Notes: generated from the letters alone by a model not told the origin. Shown: positions 1 to 9,412, counted from the stretch's first letter. The stretch: 64,000 bases of DNA from 'Nostoc azollae' 0708 (GCF_000196515.1 NC_014248.1:1101501-1165500), one strand, 5' to 3'. Numbers and translations are program-made.

Positions 1-443
1 TACTACTAAAGTCACCCAATTGTTGTCCTCAAGCTGACATAATTTAAATTTCTAGGTAGAGAATTGTGGATATTAATATTTACGTTCTTAAGCTCTGGAT
101 CTTGTGGAAGAATATTTTGTTATCCTGAACTTGTTTCTAAATATGGCTAATTATTGTGTGGAAATTTTGGAAATAAATTAGCTAGGAATTTTTTGCTTAA
201 TTAATATTCTTCATTTCTAATTTGATACTTCTACACCCTAATTTATTATTGATGATGTACCTGATGTATCCATGGCATATTCGCATTTTATAGTCAATAG
301 GTAAACAACCGAAATGGTTTAGACTACAAGGGAAGAAGAAAAGAAAAAAGTAAATACTATACTGAACTTTTCGCAAAATACAATCACATTTTGATGCTTA
401 AAAACTATCAATCAAGTCCAGAGAATTTGCATTGAAAACTAAC
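1..443. other. AT-rich stretch with no recognised gene
   Basis: I see no credible reading frame, RNA gene or strong hairpin here. It lies downstream of the minus-strand DUF4388 pseudogene and is probably spacer. Confidence 0.5.
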
Positions 444-1297
444 TTAGTTTCTGAGGAAACCAACCAGGCTCTTGAGAAAAGATTGACTAACGGTACTTTC
501 TTGTTTGCTACGCTCAAATTTTATGTCAATCATTGTGGATTCTAATTCATATAGCTCATCTGGTGCTTCTAAAATAATGGAAACTTCTTGTACCAGACCA
601 ACAACTATGAGTCGAAATGCGACTTGTTGGATTTTTTCCACAGGCTCACCTAACTGTTCCGCGATCACTATAATTGAAACTGTGCCTTTGGTGAATTCCC
701 AAATTTGCCATTCTATTTGATTTAAGCTCAATTGAGGCTTACTATAGGATTGTGTTTATAAAAGGACAAGTTAGATCTGGTAATTTGTCTTCCAGTATTT
801 TCCAATTACGCAGAACTCTTAGACCTTTGAGTCTAACTTTTCTAGGTATAGTAGTCAGACCTGTCATTTCTGAGGTAAGTATAGGCGTTCTCGTATCAAA
901 CTTAAACGATCCATCTTACAATTCAAATAATTTACAAACTTGATTCAAAACTTGATTAACTAAATAACATTTTTAATTGCTGCGCATTTAATATTCCTTG
1001 TAATTTGACACACAATCCGGTTGGTTAATGAATTGCATAGACATCTGTAATTCGAGCGGCTGCACGTGCACTGAGCCAACAGCAAGGTTGAATGATAGAT
1101 AACAATCCCTGTCCATCTAGTCTATTAACCGCAGCAACAATGAGTCCTTGCTTAAACCAAATGTAAAAATTTTCCCCTTTCAGAGACGAATTAGGTGATT
1201 GTGCTTTAATAGTTAGCCGTCCTGTTTGGTTTCCTTGCTCAAGCAGCTGAAAGATTTCAGGGAGCGAAAGTTCAGATAAAAATCCTGAAATAGCCAT
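444..1297 (-). pseudogene. DUF4388 (PATAN-like) domain protein, degraded
   Basis: The start at 1297 opens MAISGFLSELSLPEIFQLLE, the classic beginning of cyanobacterial DUF4388 proteins, thought to act in signalling complexes. An AAAGGG lies a few bases upstream. The frame meets a TAA at 1025-1027 but goes straight on with family sequence (PTGLCVKLQGILNAQQLKML). A frame change near 955, a further stop near 915, more family-like sequence (LTSEMTGL, LKGLRVLRNW), two stops near 745-755 and another frame change follow. The last 95 codons (444-731) are the normal C-terminus, containing WQIWEF, VEKIQQVAFRLIVVGL and SQSFLKSLVGFLRN. So the gene is full length but carries several stops and shifts. Function in this organism is presumably lost. 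The family match is from memory of conserved motifs. Confidence 0.85.
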
Positions 1298-2307
1298 ATC
1301 GTACCCTTTGTGAAGTCCTACATTTAGAAACATAGAACCGAAATGTGTAAAACCTGTGCAGCAAATTTGCTTAAGTGTAATGATTAGTGTAAGTAATAGT
1401 TCATCAGTAACCATTCATCAGTTATACCCCCTACTATTACCACAATTCAGTGGGTATAAACTACCCATTCTAAATCTCTGACAACCTTATACTGTATTCA
1501 ATGTGTTGGACTAACATGCGATCGCAACTGTATTATGAATTAATAGCGTTAAGCATATACTAAGAATAAGCTTTATCTATGTTGAGTTTTATAAATAATG
1601 TAAAATGTTGGTTGTCAGGAATTTGTTAAATTTAACTTGGTGAAATATGTTACTTTTTACGTTCGGCTGAATTGCTAGAACAGTGCGGTATAAATTTTGG
1701 TCTGGTCTAACCGAAAACAGAGTCTGGGGTGTAGGGAAAGATGGTTTTTCCCACACTAAAAGGTACAAGCCCAGATCCTTTACTTCATTCAGGACGCTTC
1801 GCGATTTATTGATGGAGGGAGAAGACAAAAGTGTGTTCGCGTAACGAAGGTATCGGCAAGCAACCGTAACTCAAGCCCCCTGGATTTATCCGTGGGGTCC
1901 TAAATTTTTAATTTTTAATTCCCCGAAGGGGTTGACCTATCAGAACTTTCTTAAAAGTAAGGGATTTGAGACTTGTGATTTACTCCATTAAGGGGGTTGT
2001 TTTAAAAGTAATTAGTTGTGATTATAGACACTAATTATTCCCCCTAACCCCCTAAAAGAGTAGGGAACTATAGTCAAAGTCCCCTTTTCTATCTAAGGGG
2101 TATTTTAGGGAGATATAAGGATTTGTGATACATACAGCAGATTGCAGATCCATGAAGTACAAAATCTAAATTAAAACCTAGACAGCAAGAGAGTTTTACT
2201 CCTGACTCTTGACTCCTGACTTCTGCTGTACTGAAGGACTTTTAAAACATCCTCTAAGGGGATTGTAAGATATAAGAAGTAAGATAGCCCTCACCTCACC
2301 ACTACCA
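1298..2307. other. Repeat-rich spacer
   Basis: About 1 kb without a supported gene. It holds short palindromes (for example CCCCGAAGGGG near 1921), runs of AAGGGG-type spacer repeats around 1990-2110, and the 98-bp inverted-repeat element at 2133-2230. A minus-strand frame at 1589-1828 has no recognisable product. Confidence 0.5.
2133..2230. repeat. 98-bp element with TACAGCAGA ends, copy 1
   Basis: It begins TACAGCAGATTGCAGATC and ends TTCTGCTGTA, so the ends are inverted repeats (TACAGCAGA / TCTGCTGTA). A closely related copy lies at 3594-3889, split by another insertion. The interior carries 'actcctgact' repeats. It is probably a small non-autonomous repeat. No target duplication is obvious. 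Confidence 0.65.
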
Positions 2308-3588
2308 ATGACATCAACTCTGTTAAAATTTCCTCGACTTAATGCTCCCAAGGTGCATCATTTACCAAATGGTTTAACCATCATCGCCGAGCAAATGCCA
2401 GTACCAGCAGTTAACCTTAATCTATGGGTAAACATCGGTTCTGCTGTGGAGTTAGATGCTATTAATGGCATGGCTCATTTTTTAGAACATATTGTTTTTA
2501 AGGGAACAGAGAGACTAGCCAGTGGTGAGTTTGAACGTCGAATTGAAGAACGCGGCGCTGTTACTAATGCCGCTACTAGCCAAGATTATACACACTATTA
2601 TATTACGACTGCGCCGAAAGACTTTGCAGAATTAGCACCATTGCAAATAGATGTTGTTTGTAATCCTAGTATTCCTGATGATGCTTTTGAGAGAGAACGC
2701 TTAGTAGTTTTGGAAGAAATCAGACGTTCACAAGATAACCCCAGACGGCGGATTTATCGCCGCACAATGGAAACCGCTTTTGATGTTTTACCTTATCGTC
2801 GTCCGGTACTCGGTCCAGAAGCAGTAATTTCTCAAGTTACACCTCAGCAAATGCGAGATTTTCACCATACCTGGTATCAACCGTCTTCTATAACTGCGGT
2901 TGCCGTCGGTAATCTACCAGTAGAAGAATTAATAGAAATTATTGCCGAAGAATTTAGTAAAAATAGTCAAAAATCAAAAATTAATAATCAACAATTAACC
3001 GTTAGTCAAGAACCTGCATTTACAGAAATTGTGCGTCGGGAATTTACTGATGAGAGTGTACAACAAGCCAGATTAATAATCCTATGGCGAGTTCCTGGAC
3101 TCATGGAATTAGATGAAACATACTCTTTAGATGTGTTAGCAGGAATTTTAGGACATGGACGTACATCTAGATTAGTCCATGATTTGCGAGAAGAAAGAGG
3201 ACTTGTTTCCTCAATTGCTGTTAGTAATATTAATAATCGACTGCAAGGGATATTTTCTATTTCTGCTAAGTGTGAAGTAGATGATTTAGAAGCAGTAGAA
3301 GCTGCAATTGCTAAACATTTGTATACAATACAAACAGAATTAGTAAAAGAATCAGAAATTTATCGTGTACGGCGACGGGTAGCCAATCGGTTTATATTTG
3401 GGAATGAAACACCAAGTGAGCGCTCCGGTTTGTATGGTTATTATCAATCTTTAATAGGCGACCTAGAAGCAGCATTTAATTATCCCCAATATATACAAGC
3501 TCAAAATACAAATAACTTAATCCAAGCTGCACAGAAATATCTTGACCCCAACGCTTATGGTGTAGTTGTGATCAAACCTGTTAAGTGA
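2308..3588 (+). CDS. M16 family zinc metallopeptidase (processing-peptidase-like)
   Basis: A 426-residue protein. The inverted zinc motif HFLEH lies at residues 57-61 and the third ligand Glu at about 136-137 (VVLEEIRR), the M16 spacing of about 75 residues. The second M16 domain follows at about 170-420, including the NETPSERSGLYGYY region. No signal peptide is visible. Members are peptidases of about 420 residues that degrade or process small peptides, often as dimers of related subunits; I see only one M16 gene here. The ATG at 2308 lies after a repeat-rich spacer and has no strong ribosome-binding site. The family is secure; the substrate is unknown. Confidence 0.9.
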   Translation: MTSTLLKFPRLNAPKVHHLPNGLTIIAEQMPVPAVNLNLWVNIGSAVELDAINGMAHFLEHIVFKGTERLASGEFERRIEERGAVTNAATSQDYTHYYITTAPKDFAELAPLQIDVVCNPSIPDDAFERERLVVLEEIRRSQDNPRRRIYRRTMETAFDVLPYRRPVLGPEAVISQVTPQQMRDFHHTWYQPSSITAVAVGNLPVEELIEIIAEEFSKNSQKSKINNQQLTVSQEPAFTEIVRREFTDESVQQARLIILWRVPGLMELDETYSLDVLAGILGHGRTSRLVHDLREERGLVSSIAVSNINNRLQGIFSISAKCEVDDLEAVEAAIAKHLYTIQTELVKESEIYRVRRRVANRFIFGNETPSERSGLYGYYQSLIGDLEAAFNYPQYIQAQNTNNLIQAAQKYLDPNAYGVVVIKPVK

Positions 3589-3593
3589 ACAAT

Positions 3594-3889
3594 TACAGCA
3601 GATTGCAGATCAGTGAAGTACAAAATCTAAATTGAAACCTAGACAGTAAGGGGAACATCCCAAATGTTTAAGTTCATTATCATCCTGTAGCTTGCTTCCC
3701 ACAGGGTATGAAGCACAGCCCAATGTTAGCGAAGGGTGCCGGAGGCTCTAGCATGTCGGAAATTCTTCACTTCACTCCATTCCCTATGCCTTACGCCACG
3801 CTTCGCTAACAGAATGACAATTTATCATATTTTTGCAAAATTGGGATGCTCCCGAGAGTAAGAGACTTTTACTCCTGACTCGTGTTGTA
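3594..3889. repeat. Copy 2 of the TACAGCAGA element, interrupted
   Basis: The left half (3594-3650) matches copy 1 at 2133 almost base for base (tacagcagattgcagatc, then agtacaaaatctaaatt). The right half (3857-3889) continues the match (agtaagagacttttactcct, ending gtgttgta). Between them sits a 206-bp insertion at 3651-3856. Confidence 0.65.
3651..3856. mobile_element. 206-bp MITE-like insertion inside a repeat
   Basis: The ends are inverted repeats: GGGAACATCCCAA at 3651-3663 and TTGGGATGCTCCC at 3841-3853, 12 of 13 pairs matching. The flanking AGTAAG (3645-3650 and 3857-3862) is duplicated, as expected for a 6-bp target-site duplication. Comparison with copy 1 of the surrounding repeat shows the uninterrupted site. 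No transposase is encoded, so it would move in trans. Confidence 0.7.
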
Positions 3890-3944
3890 TAACTTATCAG
3901 TTATCAATGGTTTAATAATATTAAATGTTAACTGATATCTGAAT

Positions 3945-4817
3945 ATGTGGATTGAAATTGACGCTCATATTAGCCAGGTGACAGGAGAAAAATTCCACTC
4001 TTCACAACGGCTATCTGTAAGTGGTGGCTGTATTAATCAAGGTTATGCACTCAGTGATGGCAAAACAACCTATTTTGTGAAACTTAACCAAGCCTCTCAA
4101 GGAGAGATGTTTGCAGCAGAAATGCTGGGGTTAGAGCAAATGTACAACACAAATACTATCCGCGTTCCTCAACCTCTATGTTGGGGAACTACAGCTAATT
4201 CTAGTTATATAGTATTGGAATGGCTAGAAATGGCCAATGGTAATAGCAAATCTTGGCAAAAAATGGGGCGTAACTTAGCAGCAATGCACAAAATCAGCAG
4301 TAACCGAGGTTTCGGCTGGAACATGAATAATACTATCGGTTCTACCCCCCAAATTAATACTTGGAAATCTGACTGGATAGAATTTTACATTCAACATCGC
4401 TTAAGTTATCAATTTCAGTTAGCAAAGCGAAAAGGAGAGAATTTTGCTTTACAAGATCAGTTATTAGCGGCTATTCCCGAATTATTAGCAAATTATCAAG
4501 TACAACCTTCCTTAGTGCATGGTGATTTATGGGGAGGAAATGCAAGTTTCACCGTTGATTATGAACCCGTAATTTTTGATCCAGCAACTTATTTTGGTGA
4601 TAGAGAAGTTGATATTGCTATGACAGAGTTATTTGGTGGTTTCCCACCAAGTTTTTATCAAGGATATCAAGAGGTATTTCCTTTAGCTGAGGGTTATGAA
4701 AAACGCAAGACCCTTTATAATCTATACCCTATTTTGAATCATCTTAATTTATTTAGTGGTGCTTATGCTTCCCAAGCTAATCAAATGATTGAGCAAATTT
4801 TCAGAATGTATGAATAG
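3945..4817 (+). CDS. Fructosamine kinase family protein
   Basis: A 290-residue protein of the fructosamine/ketosamine-3-kinase family, which phosphorylates sugars attached to protein amino groups so that they fall off (deglycation). Visible marks are the N-terminal SVSGGCINQGYAL and YFVKLN (ATP-binding lysine near residue 47), VLEWLEM in the hinge, and the catalytic HGDLWGGN followed by VIFDPATYFGDREVDIAM, the aminoglycoside-kinase-like catalytic and metal-binding motifs. Length is normal (about 290). The 2OG oxygenase gene follows 57 bases downstream on the same strand, so the two may be co-transcribed. Substrate not shown by sequence. Confidence 0.88.
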   Translation: MWIEIDAHISQVTGEKFHSSQRLSVSGGCINQGYALSDGKTTYFVKLNQASQGEMFAAEMLGLEQMYNTNTIRVPQPLCWGTTANSSYIVLEWLEMANGNSKSWQKMGRNLAAMHKISSNRGFGWNMNNTIGSTPQINTWKSDWIEFYIQHRLSYQFQLAKRKGENFALQDQLLAAIPELLANYQVQPSLVHGDLWGGNASFTVDYEPVIFDPATYFGDREVDIAMTELFGGFPPSFYQGYQEVFPLAEGYEKRKTLYNLYPILNHLNLFSGAYASQANQMIEQIFRMYE

Positions 4818-4874
4818 GATTAACACAAGTCTCACACTCAATATTTCTTAACTTCTCGAGTTATAAAATGTGAA

Positions 4875-5510
4875 ATGAAATACTATCAATTACAAACCAA
4901 CATCTTACCTAATTATTACCTTAATGACCTGTGGGGAGAAATTAATGCTAGTCCTTACTTTGTTATCAACAACCTCAACCGTGATTTTATCAATACCAAA
5001 GGCTTTTCCGTAGTTTTTCAGCGTCAAGGGCTAACAACAGTTGAACAAAAATTTCCCTTTTTTAAACCTTATCTAGATTTAGCACTTCAGCCTAATTGTA
5101 ATGCTTTTTATCTCAATCCTTTGCTATTAAAAGAAGGTTCTCGTGTAGATCCGCACATAGATCGTTCCTTGCGTTCTTACTGCAAAACCATTGAACTACC
5201 TCACCTTGTCAGTGTTCTCTATGTGCGTGTACCAGAAAACATGGAAGGGGGAGAATTGGTTCTAAAATCGCCTAAACGCCAAGTTGGACAAGTTAAACCT
5301 CAAACCAACTCCTTGGTTTACTTTCAAGGTGATTTAACCCATTCAGTTAACGCAGTCAGAACCAGCGGATATCGCTTAAGTTTAGTTTGTGAACAGTATA
5401 ATTTAAGTGGGTATGAACTTGAAGAAATACCGGAATTTACCTTAGAATCAAGAGCTACAGAATCAAGAGCTACTCAATCTGCAACTAAAAAACGAAAATA
5501 TGGCTACTAA
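4875..5510 (+). CDS. 2OG-Fe(II) oxygenase (prolyl-hydroxylase-like)
   Basis: A 211-residue protein with the double-stranded beta-helix signature. The iron ligands are HID at residues 94-96 and His156 (DLTHSVNAV); Arg167 (SGYRLSL) is placed to bind 2-oxoglutarate. GGELVL at about 125-130 and LVYFQGDLTHSV are typical of P4H-like hydroxylases. The C-terminus ends in a short duplicated ESRAT segment and a basic tail (KKRKYGY). It follows the fructosamine kinase gene by 57 bases. Target protein or small molecule unknown. Confidence 0.85.
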   Translation: MKYYQLQTNILPNYYLNDLWGEINASPYFVINNLNRDFINTKGFSVVFQRQGLTTVEQKFPFFKPYLDLALQPNCNAFYLNPLLLKEGSRVDPHIDRSLRSYCKTIELPHLVSVLYVRVPENMEGGELVLKSPKRQVGQVKPQTNSLVYFQGDLTHSVNAVRTSGYRLSLVCEQYNLSGYELEEIPEFTLESRATESRATQSATKKRKYGY

Positions 5511-5549
5511 ATATAGTAAATATATTGCATCTTGCCATTCCTAAAAACC

Positions 5550-5924
5550 ATGTTGCTAAACAACGGCTATCGAATAATCCGTAGTCTTGGATGAGGTGGG
5601 TTTGGTGAAACATTGCTTGCTCAAGATACCAATATGCCATCACACCGTCTTGGTGTGGTAAAATAGCTAAAACCAATTCAAAATAATCCTCAGATTTACC
5701 AAATAGTATAAGAGCGATTCCAACTAGAAGCAGCTATTTTAGAAGCACTGGGTGGCATATCTGAACAAGTTCCTACTTTATATGCTTACTTCTCTATTAG
5801 TGGAGAATTTTACTTAGTTCAGGAGTGGATAGAAGGGGATACTTTAAAAGCAAAAATTCAAGAATATGGATTATTTACTCAAAGGGCACTTGAGGAATTA
5901 TTAATTAATATATTACCTAAGGAA
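5550..5924 (+). pseudogene. Ser/Thr protein kinase N-lobe remnant
   Basis: Reading one frame from ATG 5550 gives MLLNNGYRIIRSLG, stop, GGFGETLLAQDTNMPSHRL, then two more stops (after GVVK and after IYQIV). It continues with RFQLEAAILEALGG and FYLVQEWIEG. This is the same N-terminal kinase lobe as the intact gene at 6356 (NNRYQVIQLLGAGGFGE, YLVQEWIEG), so the two are tandem paralogues. At least three in-frame stops and loss of everything after the hinge make it dead. Confidence 0.9.
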
Positions 5925-5955
5925 GGCCAGTTTATTCTAGTGATTTATAATTACT

Positions 5956-6165
5956 AGTCAGGAAGAAGGGGCGACAGTTAACTTATACAGTGATTATCCC
6001 TAGCCTAGGAGAAAAAATCGCACTAAAGATAAATTTGCTGAAGAAGCTTTTACTTACTTGAGAGAACACCATGAAGATAAGGAATTTTATCGGATTGAGA
6101 AAAATAGTGATCGCTCCCGTTGGAGATATGCCTAAACAGTGATTATGCAAACTAGCTGTGTAGCA
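5956..6165 (+). pseudogene. DUF3365 (Tll0287-like) domain fragment
   Basis: One frame reads QEEGATVNLYSDYP, stop TAG, PRRKNRTKDKFAEEAFTYL, REHHEDKEFYRIEKN, RWRYA, stop TAA, TVIMQTSCVA. This resembles DUF3365, a haem-type sensor domain (YSDYPWP, FYRIE and MQxSCVxCH in the family). The TAG replaces the expected Trp. The CxxCH haem motif is lost after SCVA. It is joined directly to the kinase remnant, so it came from another gene or a fused one. Bases 6166-6355 hold nothing I can name. Confidence 0.65.
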
Positions 6166-6355
6166 ATATTGATCGATCCGTCCCTTAATGGAATGGAATC
6201 ATAACGCCATCATGAAAGAGGGAGGAAAAGCATTAGGACAGCTAGTAGGTGCAAAGCTGATTTCTGCCAAATCGTAAATCACTAGGAAACATCCCATCAC
6301 TAGATCGTCCAAGTATCTGGTATACATTGGGAAGGGATCTCGCGTGTAACGTTTC

Positions 6356-8233
6356 ATGACAACAAAACTGTTAAACAACCGCTATCAAGTTATCCAATTA
6401 CTCGGTGCAGGTGGCTTTGGGGAAACCTCTCTTGCAGAAGATACCCATTTACCTTCTCGTCGTCGCTTTCTTATCAAAGAACTCAAGCCAATTAACAATG
6501 ATCCAGAAACTTCTCAAATAATTCAACAACGGTTTGAAAGAGAAGCGGCTATTTTGGAAAATTTGGGAGAAACTAGTGATCAAATTCCCAAACTTTACGC
6601 TTATTTTCCAGAAAATGGCAAATTTTATCTTGTCCAAGAATGGATTGAAGGTCAAACGCTCACCAATATTATCCAATCAAAAGGCAAATTAAAAGAAACG
6701 ATTGTTCGAGAAATTCTTTTAAGTTTGCTACCAGTTTTAGATTATGTTCACAGCAAAGGTATCATTCATCGAGATATAAAACCAGATAATATAATCCTTC
6801 GCTCCCAAGATAATAAACCAGTTCTAATTGATTTCGGTGCTGTTAAAGAAACAATCCGTACAGTCATCAATCCTTCAGGAAATCCCCTACAATCCATAGT
6901 CATAGGTACACCAGGGTATATGCCCAGTGAGCAAGCTATCGGTCGTCCAGTTTATGCTACGGATATCTATAGTTTAGGCTTGACGGCAATTTATCTGCTC
7001 ACAGGTAAACAACCCCAAGACTTAGAAACTCATCCCCAAACGGGTCAAGTACTTTGGCAACAATACGCTGCTGGTATATCACCAGAAATGGTACAGATAC
7101 TTACTCAAGCTATTGAACCACGTCCGAGCGATCGCTACACCACGGCCAGTAAAATGCTCTATGCTTTAAAATCTGGTCATAATACTGATCATAATAATTA
7201 TATTTCTTCCCATGCTCCGACTACCCGCGCCACAATTAGTCTTAGCCCCCCTCCTCCTACCAGCCAAACAACCCAGCCAATCTATTCACCTGCAAGAACT
7301 CCTGTTATCAGAGAAGTTAACAATCCTGCAAACGGGCAAAAAACCGCTGTAATTCTTGGTAGTTTGCTGGTGAGTAGTTTGATTGTTGCAGTAGGAATAT
7401 CCAACCGTCAGCCACAACCTTCAGCCCCAGTCGCTACTAACTCCACAGTCACAAGAGAAACCCAGACTCCCACTGTTGTACTTACAAATTCCCCAGTTGC
7501 TAAGGAAGTTTCCCCAACACCAGTAATTACACCAACTCCTTCTACAGAACAGCAACTCATTTCTAATCCCTTACCAAAAACTAATTCTGCACAGGTATCA
7601 ACACCACCACCAGTGGATAAACCCGTAATTCAAGATACTCCCACTCCCACAGTCAGATCAACACCCGAAGTAGAAATACAACAACAGCAATCTCAGCCAG
7701 CTGTAGTTCCCACAGCCGAGGTATTTTCAGATTCCCAGAAAAAGCCAGGTAAGCAAAGAAAAGAATTACCTGAACAGTTAGCCACCAACATCAGGCAAAC
7801 TGTACCAGTATTTCCCACAGGGACATCCAGAAATAGTGTAGAAGCAGCACTGGGGAAACCAAAAAAAGATTTAAGGGGACTATGGTCGAATACCCGTGCT
7901 ATCACTTATAAAGTAGTACCAAATCAAATTGATTTAGGCTACTTATTTGACCGTGACACTGGTAGAATCAGGCAAACCGAAGCGGCTTTTGCTTCATCAG
8001 TAGATAATCAAGTTATGCAAACAACCTTAAATGGTTTATTAGCTGGACAAGCCACAGCAGAAATTAAACAAGGACTCCAAAAAATTCAACAGCGTCAGAT
8101 AGATAATTTTAAATTTACGAAGGGTTCTGTGAAAGGTCAAATAGTGCGGCAAAATTGTGATTTCATCTACATCAGTATTTGGGATGCAGATTTACATGAT
8201 TTTGTGAATCCGTCAGACGGTAAACAATGTTAA
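6356..8233 (+). CDS. Membrane-anchored serine/threonine protein kinase
   Basis: A 625-residue eukaryote-like kinase. The catalytic domain spans residues 10-270: glycine loop GAGGFGE (17-23), Lys41 in LIKELKP, HRDIKPDN (138-145), DFG (159-161) and TPGYMPSEQ in the activation segment. All key residues are present, so it should be active. A Pro/Thr-rich linker surrounds one membrane segment at about 330-348 (VILGSLLVSSLIVAVGI). A conserved C-terminal domain (about 480-625: NSVEAALGKP, IDLGYLFD) would lie across the membrane; its ligand is unknown. The start is ATG 6356, and GAAGGGA about 20 bases upstream is far for a ribosome-binding site. A dead paralogue lies just upstream. Confidence 0.9.
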   Translation: MTTKLLNNRYQVIQLLGAGGFGETSLAEDTHLPSRRRFLIKELKPINNDPETSQIIQQRFEREAAILENLGETSDQIPKLYAYFPENGKFYLVQEWIEGQTLTNIIQSKGKLKETIVREILLSLLPVLDYVHSKGIIHRDIKPDNIILRSQDNKPVLIDFGAVKETIRTVINPSGNPLQSIVIGTPGYMPSEQAIGRPVYATDIYSLGLTAIYLLTGKQPQDLETHPQTGQVLWQQYAAGISPEMVQILTQAIEPRPSDRYTTASKMLYALKSGHNTDHNNYISSHAPTTRATISLSPPPPTSQTTQPIYSPARTPVIREVNNPANGQKTAVILGSLLVSSLIVAVGISNRQPQPSAPVATNSTVTRETQTPTVVLTNSPVAKEVSPTPVITPTPSTEQQLISNPLPKTNSAQVSTPPPVDKPVIQDTPTPTVRSTPEVEIQQQQSQPAVVPTAEVFSDSQKKPGKQRKELPEQLATNIRQTVPVFPTGTSRNSVEAALGKPKKDLRGLWSNTRAITYKVVPNQIDLGYLFDRDTGRIRQTEAAFASSVDNQVMQTTLNGLLAGQATAEIKQGLQKIQQRQIDNFKFTKGSVKGQIVRQNCDFIYISIWDADLHDFVNPSDGKQC

Positions 8234-8251
8234 ACAAGTCAAAAATAAACA

Positions 8252-8280
8252 CCAAAAAAGGAGTCTTTTTTAGACTCCTT
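8252..8280 (-). terminator. Intrinsic terminator of the rplJ-rplL block
   Basis: Stem 8258-8265 / 8273-8280 (AAGGAGTC / GACTCCTT) with a 7-base loop. Read on the minus strand it is followed by TTTTTT. It lies 65 bases beyond the rplL stop. There is no T-run on the plus strand, so it serves the minus-strand genes. Confidence 0.8.
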
Positions 8281-8345
8281 AATTAACTAATTAATCATTC
8301 CTAATTCCTAATCACTGAATAATGCTAAGAATTAGCAATTACGAA

Positions 8346-8735
8346 TTACTTAATGACTACAGTACCACCAGCTTCAGCGATGCGCTTCTTGATGTCTTCA
8401 GCAGCGTCTTTAGCAATACCTTCTTTAACTGGCTTAGGAGCAGCTTCTACTAAGTCTTTAGCTTCTTTCAGACCTAAACCTGTGATTTCACGGACAATCT
8501 TCAGAACTGCAATTTTCTTATCAGCAGGTACAGCTTCAAGAATTGCATCAAATTCGGTCTTTTCTTCTACAACTTCAGCAGCAGGAGCACCAGGAGGCGC
8601 CATCATCATCATGCCACCAGCAGGTGCAGCAGCACTTACACCAAAAGCTTCTTCAATTTGCTTAACTAGTTCAGAAGCTTCCAACAAGGTCAAAGATTTC
8701 AATTGTTCTAAAATTTGATCGGTTGCAGCAGACAT
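8346..8735 (-). CDS. rplL: 50S ribosomal protein L7/L12
   Basis: A 129-residue acidic stalk protein that recruits translation factors to the ribosome. The N-terminal dimerisation helix ([20 protein letters not shown]) is followed by an Ala/Gly/Met/Pro-rich hinge (about 35-55). The C-terminal domain holds [20 protein letters not shown] and ends GTVVIK. The start has AGGAG just upstream. It lies 97 bases downstream of rplJ, the usual order. Confidence 0.98.
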   Translation of the reverse strand: MSAATDQILEQLKSLTLLEASELVKQIEEAFGVSAAAPAGGMMMMAPPGAPAAEVVEEKTEFDAILEAVPADKKIAVLKIVREITGLGLKEAKDLVEAAPKPVKEGIAKDAAEDIKKRIAEAGGTVVIK

Positions 8736-8832
8736 GGATATACTCCTAAAAAATTTTGATTTGTTTTCTGTCAGTTTTCATTAGTCATTAGTTATTAGTT
8801 TTTACTAACAGGGTTTAACTAATGAAAAAGTT

Positions 8833-9384
8833 TTATTCACTAGCAGTTTCAGTGCTATCGCCATTTTCTTTATCAGCAACAGCCTGAACAGCGCGAGCCA
8901 AGGAACTGGGAACTTCGTTGATACCCACAGCAAGTTTAGTAGCCAAAGCGTTGATAGATCCAGCAATTTGCGCCATAAGTTGTTCCTTAGATGGCAAGTC
9001 TCCTAAAGCCTTGACATCTGCTTCTTTCAGCAGGCGACCGTCCATAACACCGCCACGAAGTTCTGTCTTCTTGGAGGTTTTTTGGAATTCTTGGTAAGCC
9101 TTAATTGCTGAAGAGAAATCTTCTTTAACTAGCAAAAAGGCAGACGAACCTTTTAGTAGTTCTGACAAAGGTTGCCATTTTTCATCTTCCTGAATGGCGA
9201 TACCCATAAAGGTGTTTTTAGCTACCTTACAAACAGTGCCACTAGGACGTAAACGCCGCCTTAAGTCCCTGATTTCTGCAACTGTTAGACCTTGGTAATC
9301 AATTACCAGTGCTAAAGTTGACTCGCTCAAAGTTCCTTTGAGGTCAGCTACTATCTCTTTCTTGTTTTCTAACGTTCGACCCAT
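8833..9384 (-). CDS. rplJ: 50S ribosomal protein L10
   Basis: A 183-residue protein that anchors the L7/L12 stalk to 23S rRNA. Recognised by the N-terminus (MGRTLENKKEIVADLK), LVIDYQGLTVAEIRDLRRRL, KVAKNTFMGIAI and the C-terminal helix with PSSLARAVQAVADK. The start is preceded by GGAGGTGAAAACATA, a good ribosome-binding site. Upstream on the minus strand is a structured leader with an attenuator-like hairpin, so expression is probably autoregulated. Confidence 0.97.
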   Translation of the reverse strand: MGRTLENKKEIVADLKGTLSESTLALVIDYQGLTVAEIRDLRRRLRPSGTVCKVAKNTFMGIAIQEDEKWQPLSELLKGSSAFLLVKEDFSSAIKAYQEFQKTSKKTELRGGVMDGRLLKEADVKALGDLPSKEQLMAQIAGSINALATKLAVGINEVPSSLARAVQAVADKENGDSTETASE

Positions 9385-9412
9385 TATGTTTTCACCTCCA
9401 AGGGCAAAATCT

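Noticed and set aside
1589-1828. 79-codon minus-strand frame
   Set aside because: Low-complexity composition, no known domain, lies in repeat-rich spacer.
7693-7905. Antisense frame within the Ser/Thr kinase gene
   Set aside because: Shadow of the coding strand, no independent support.
2308-8233. Peptidase - kinase - oxygenase - Ser/Thr kinase run as a new biosynthetic or defence cluster
   Set aside because: The genes are separated by repeats and pseudogenes, with no shared signal or transporter; most likely unrelated neighbours.
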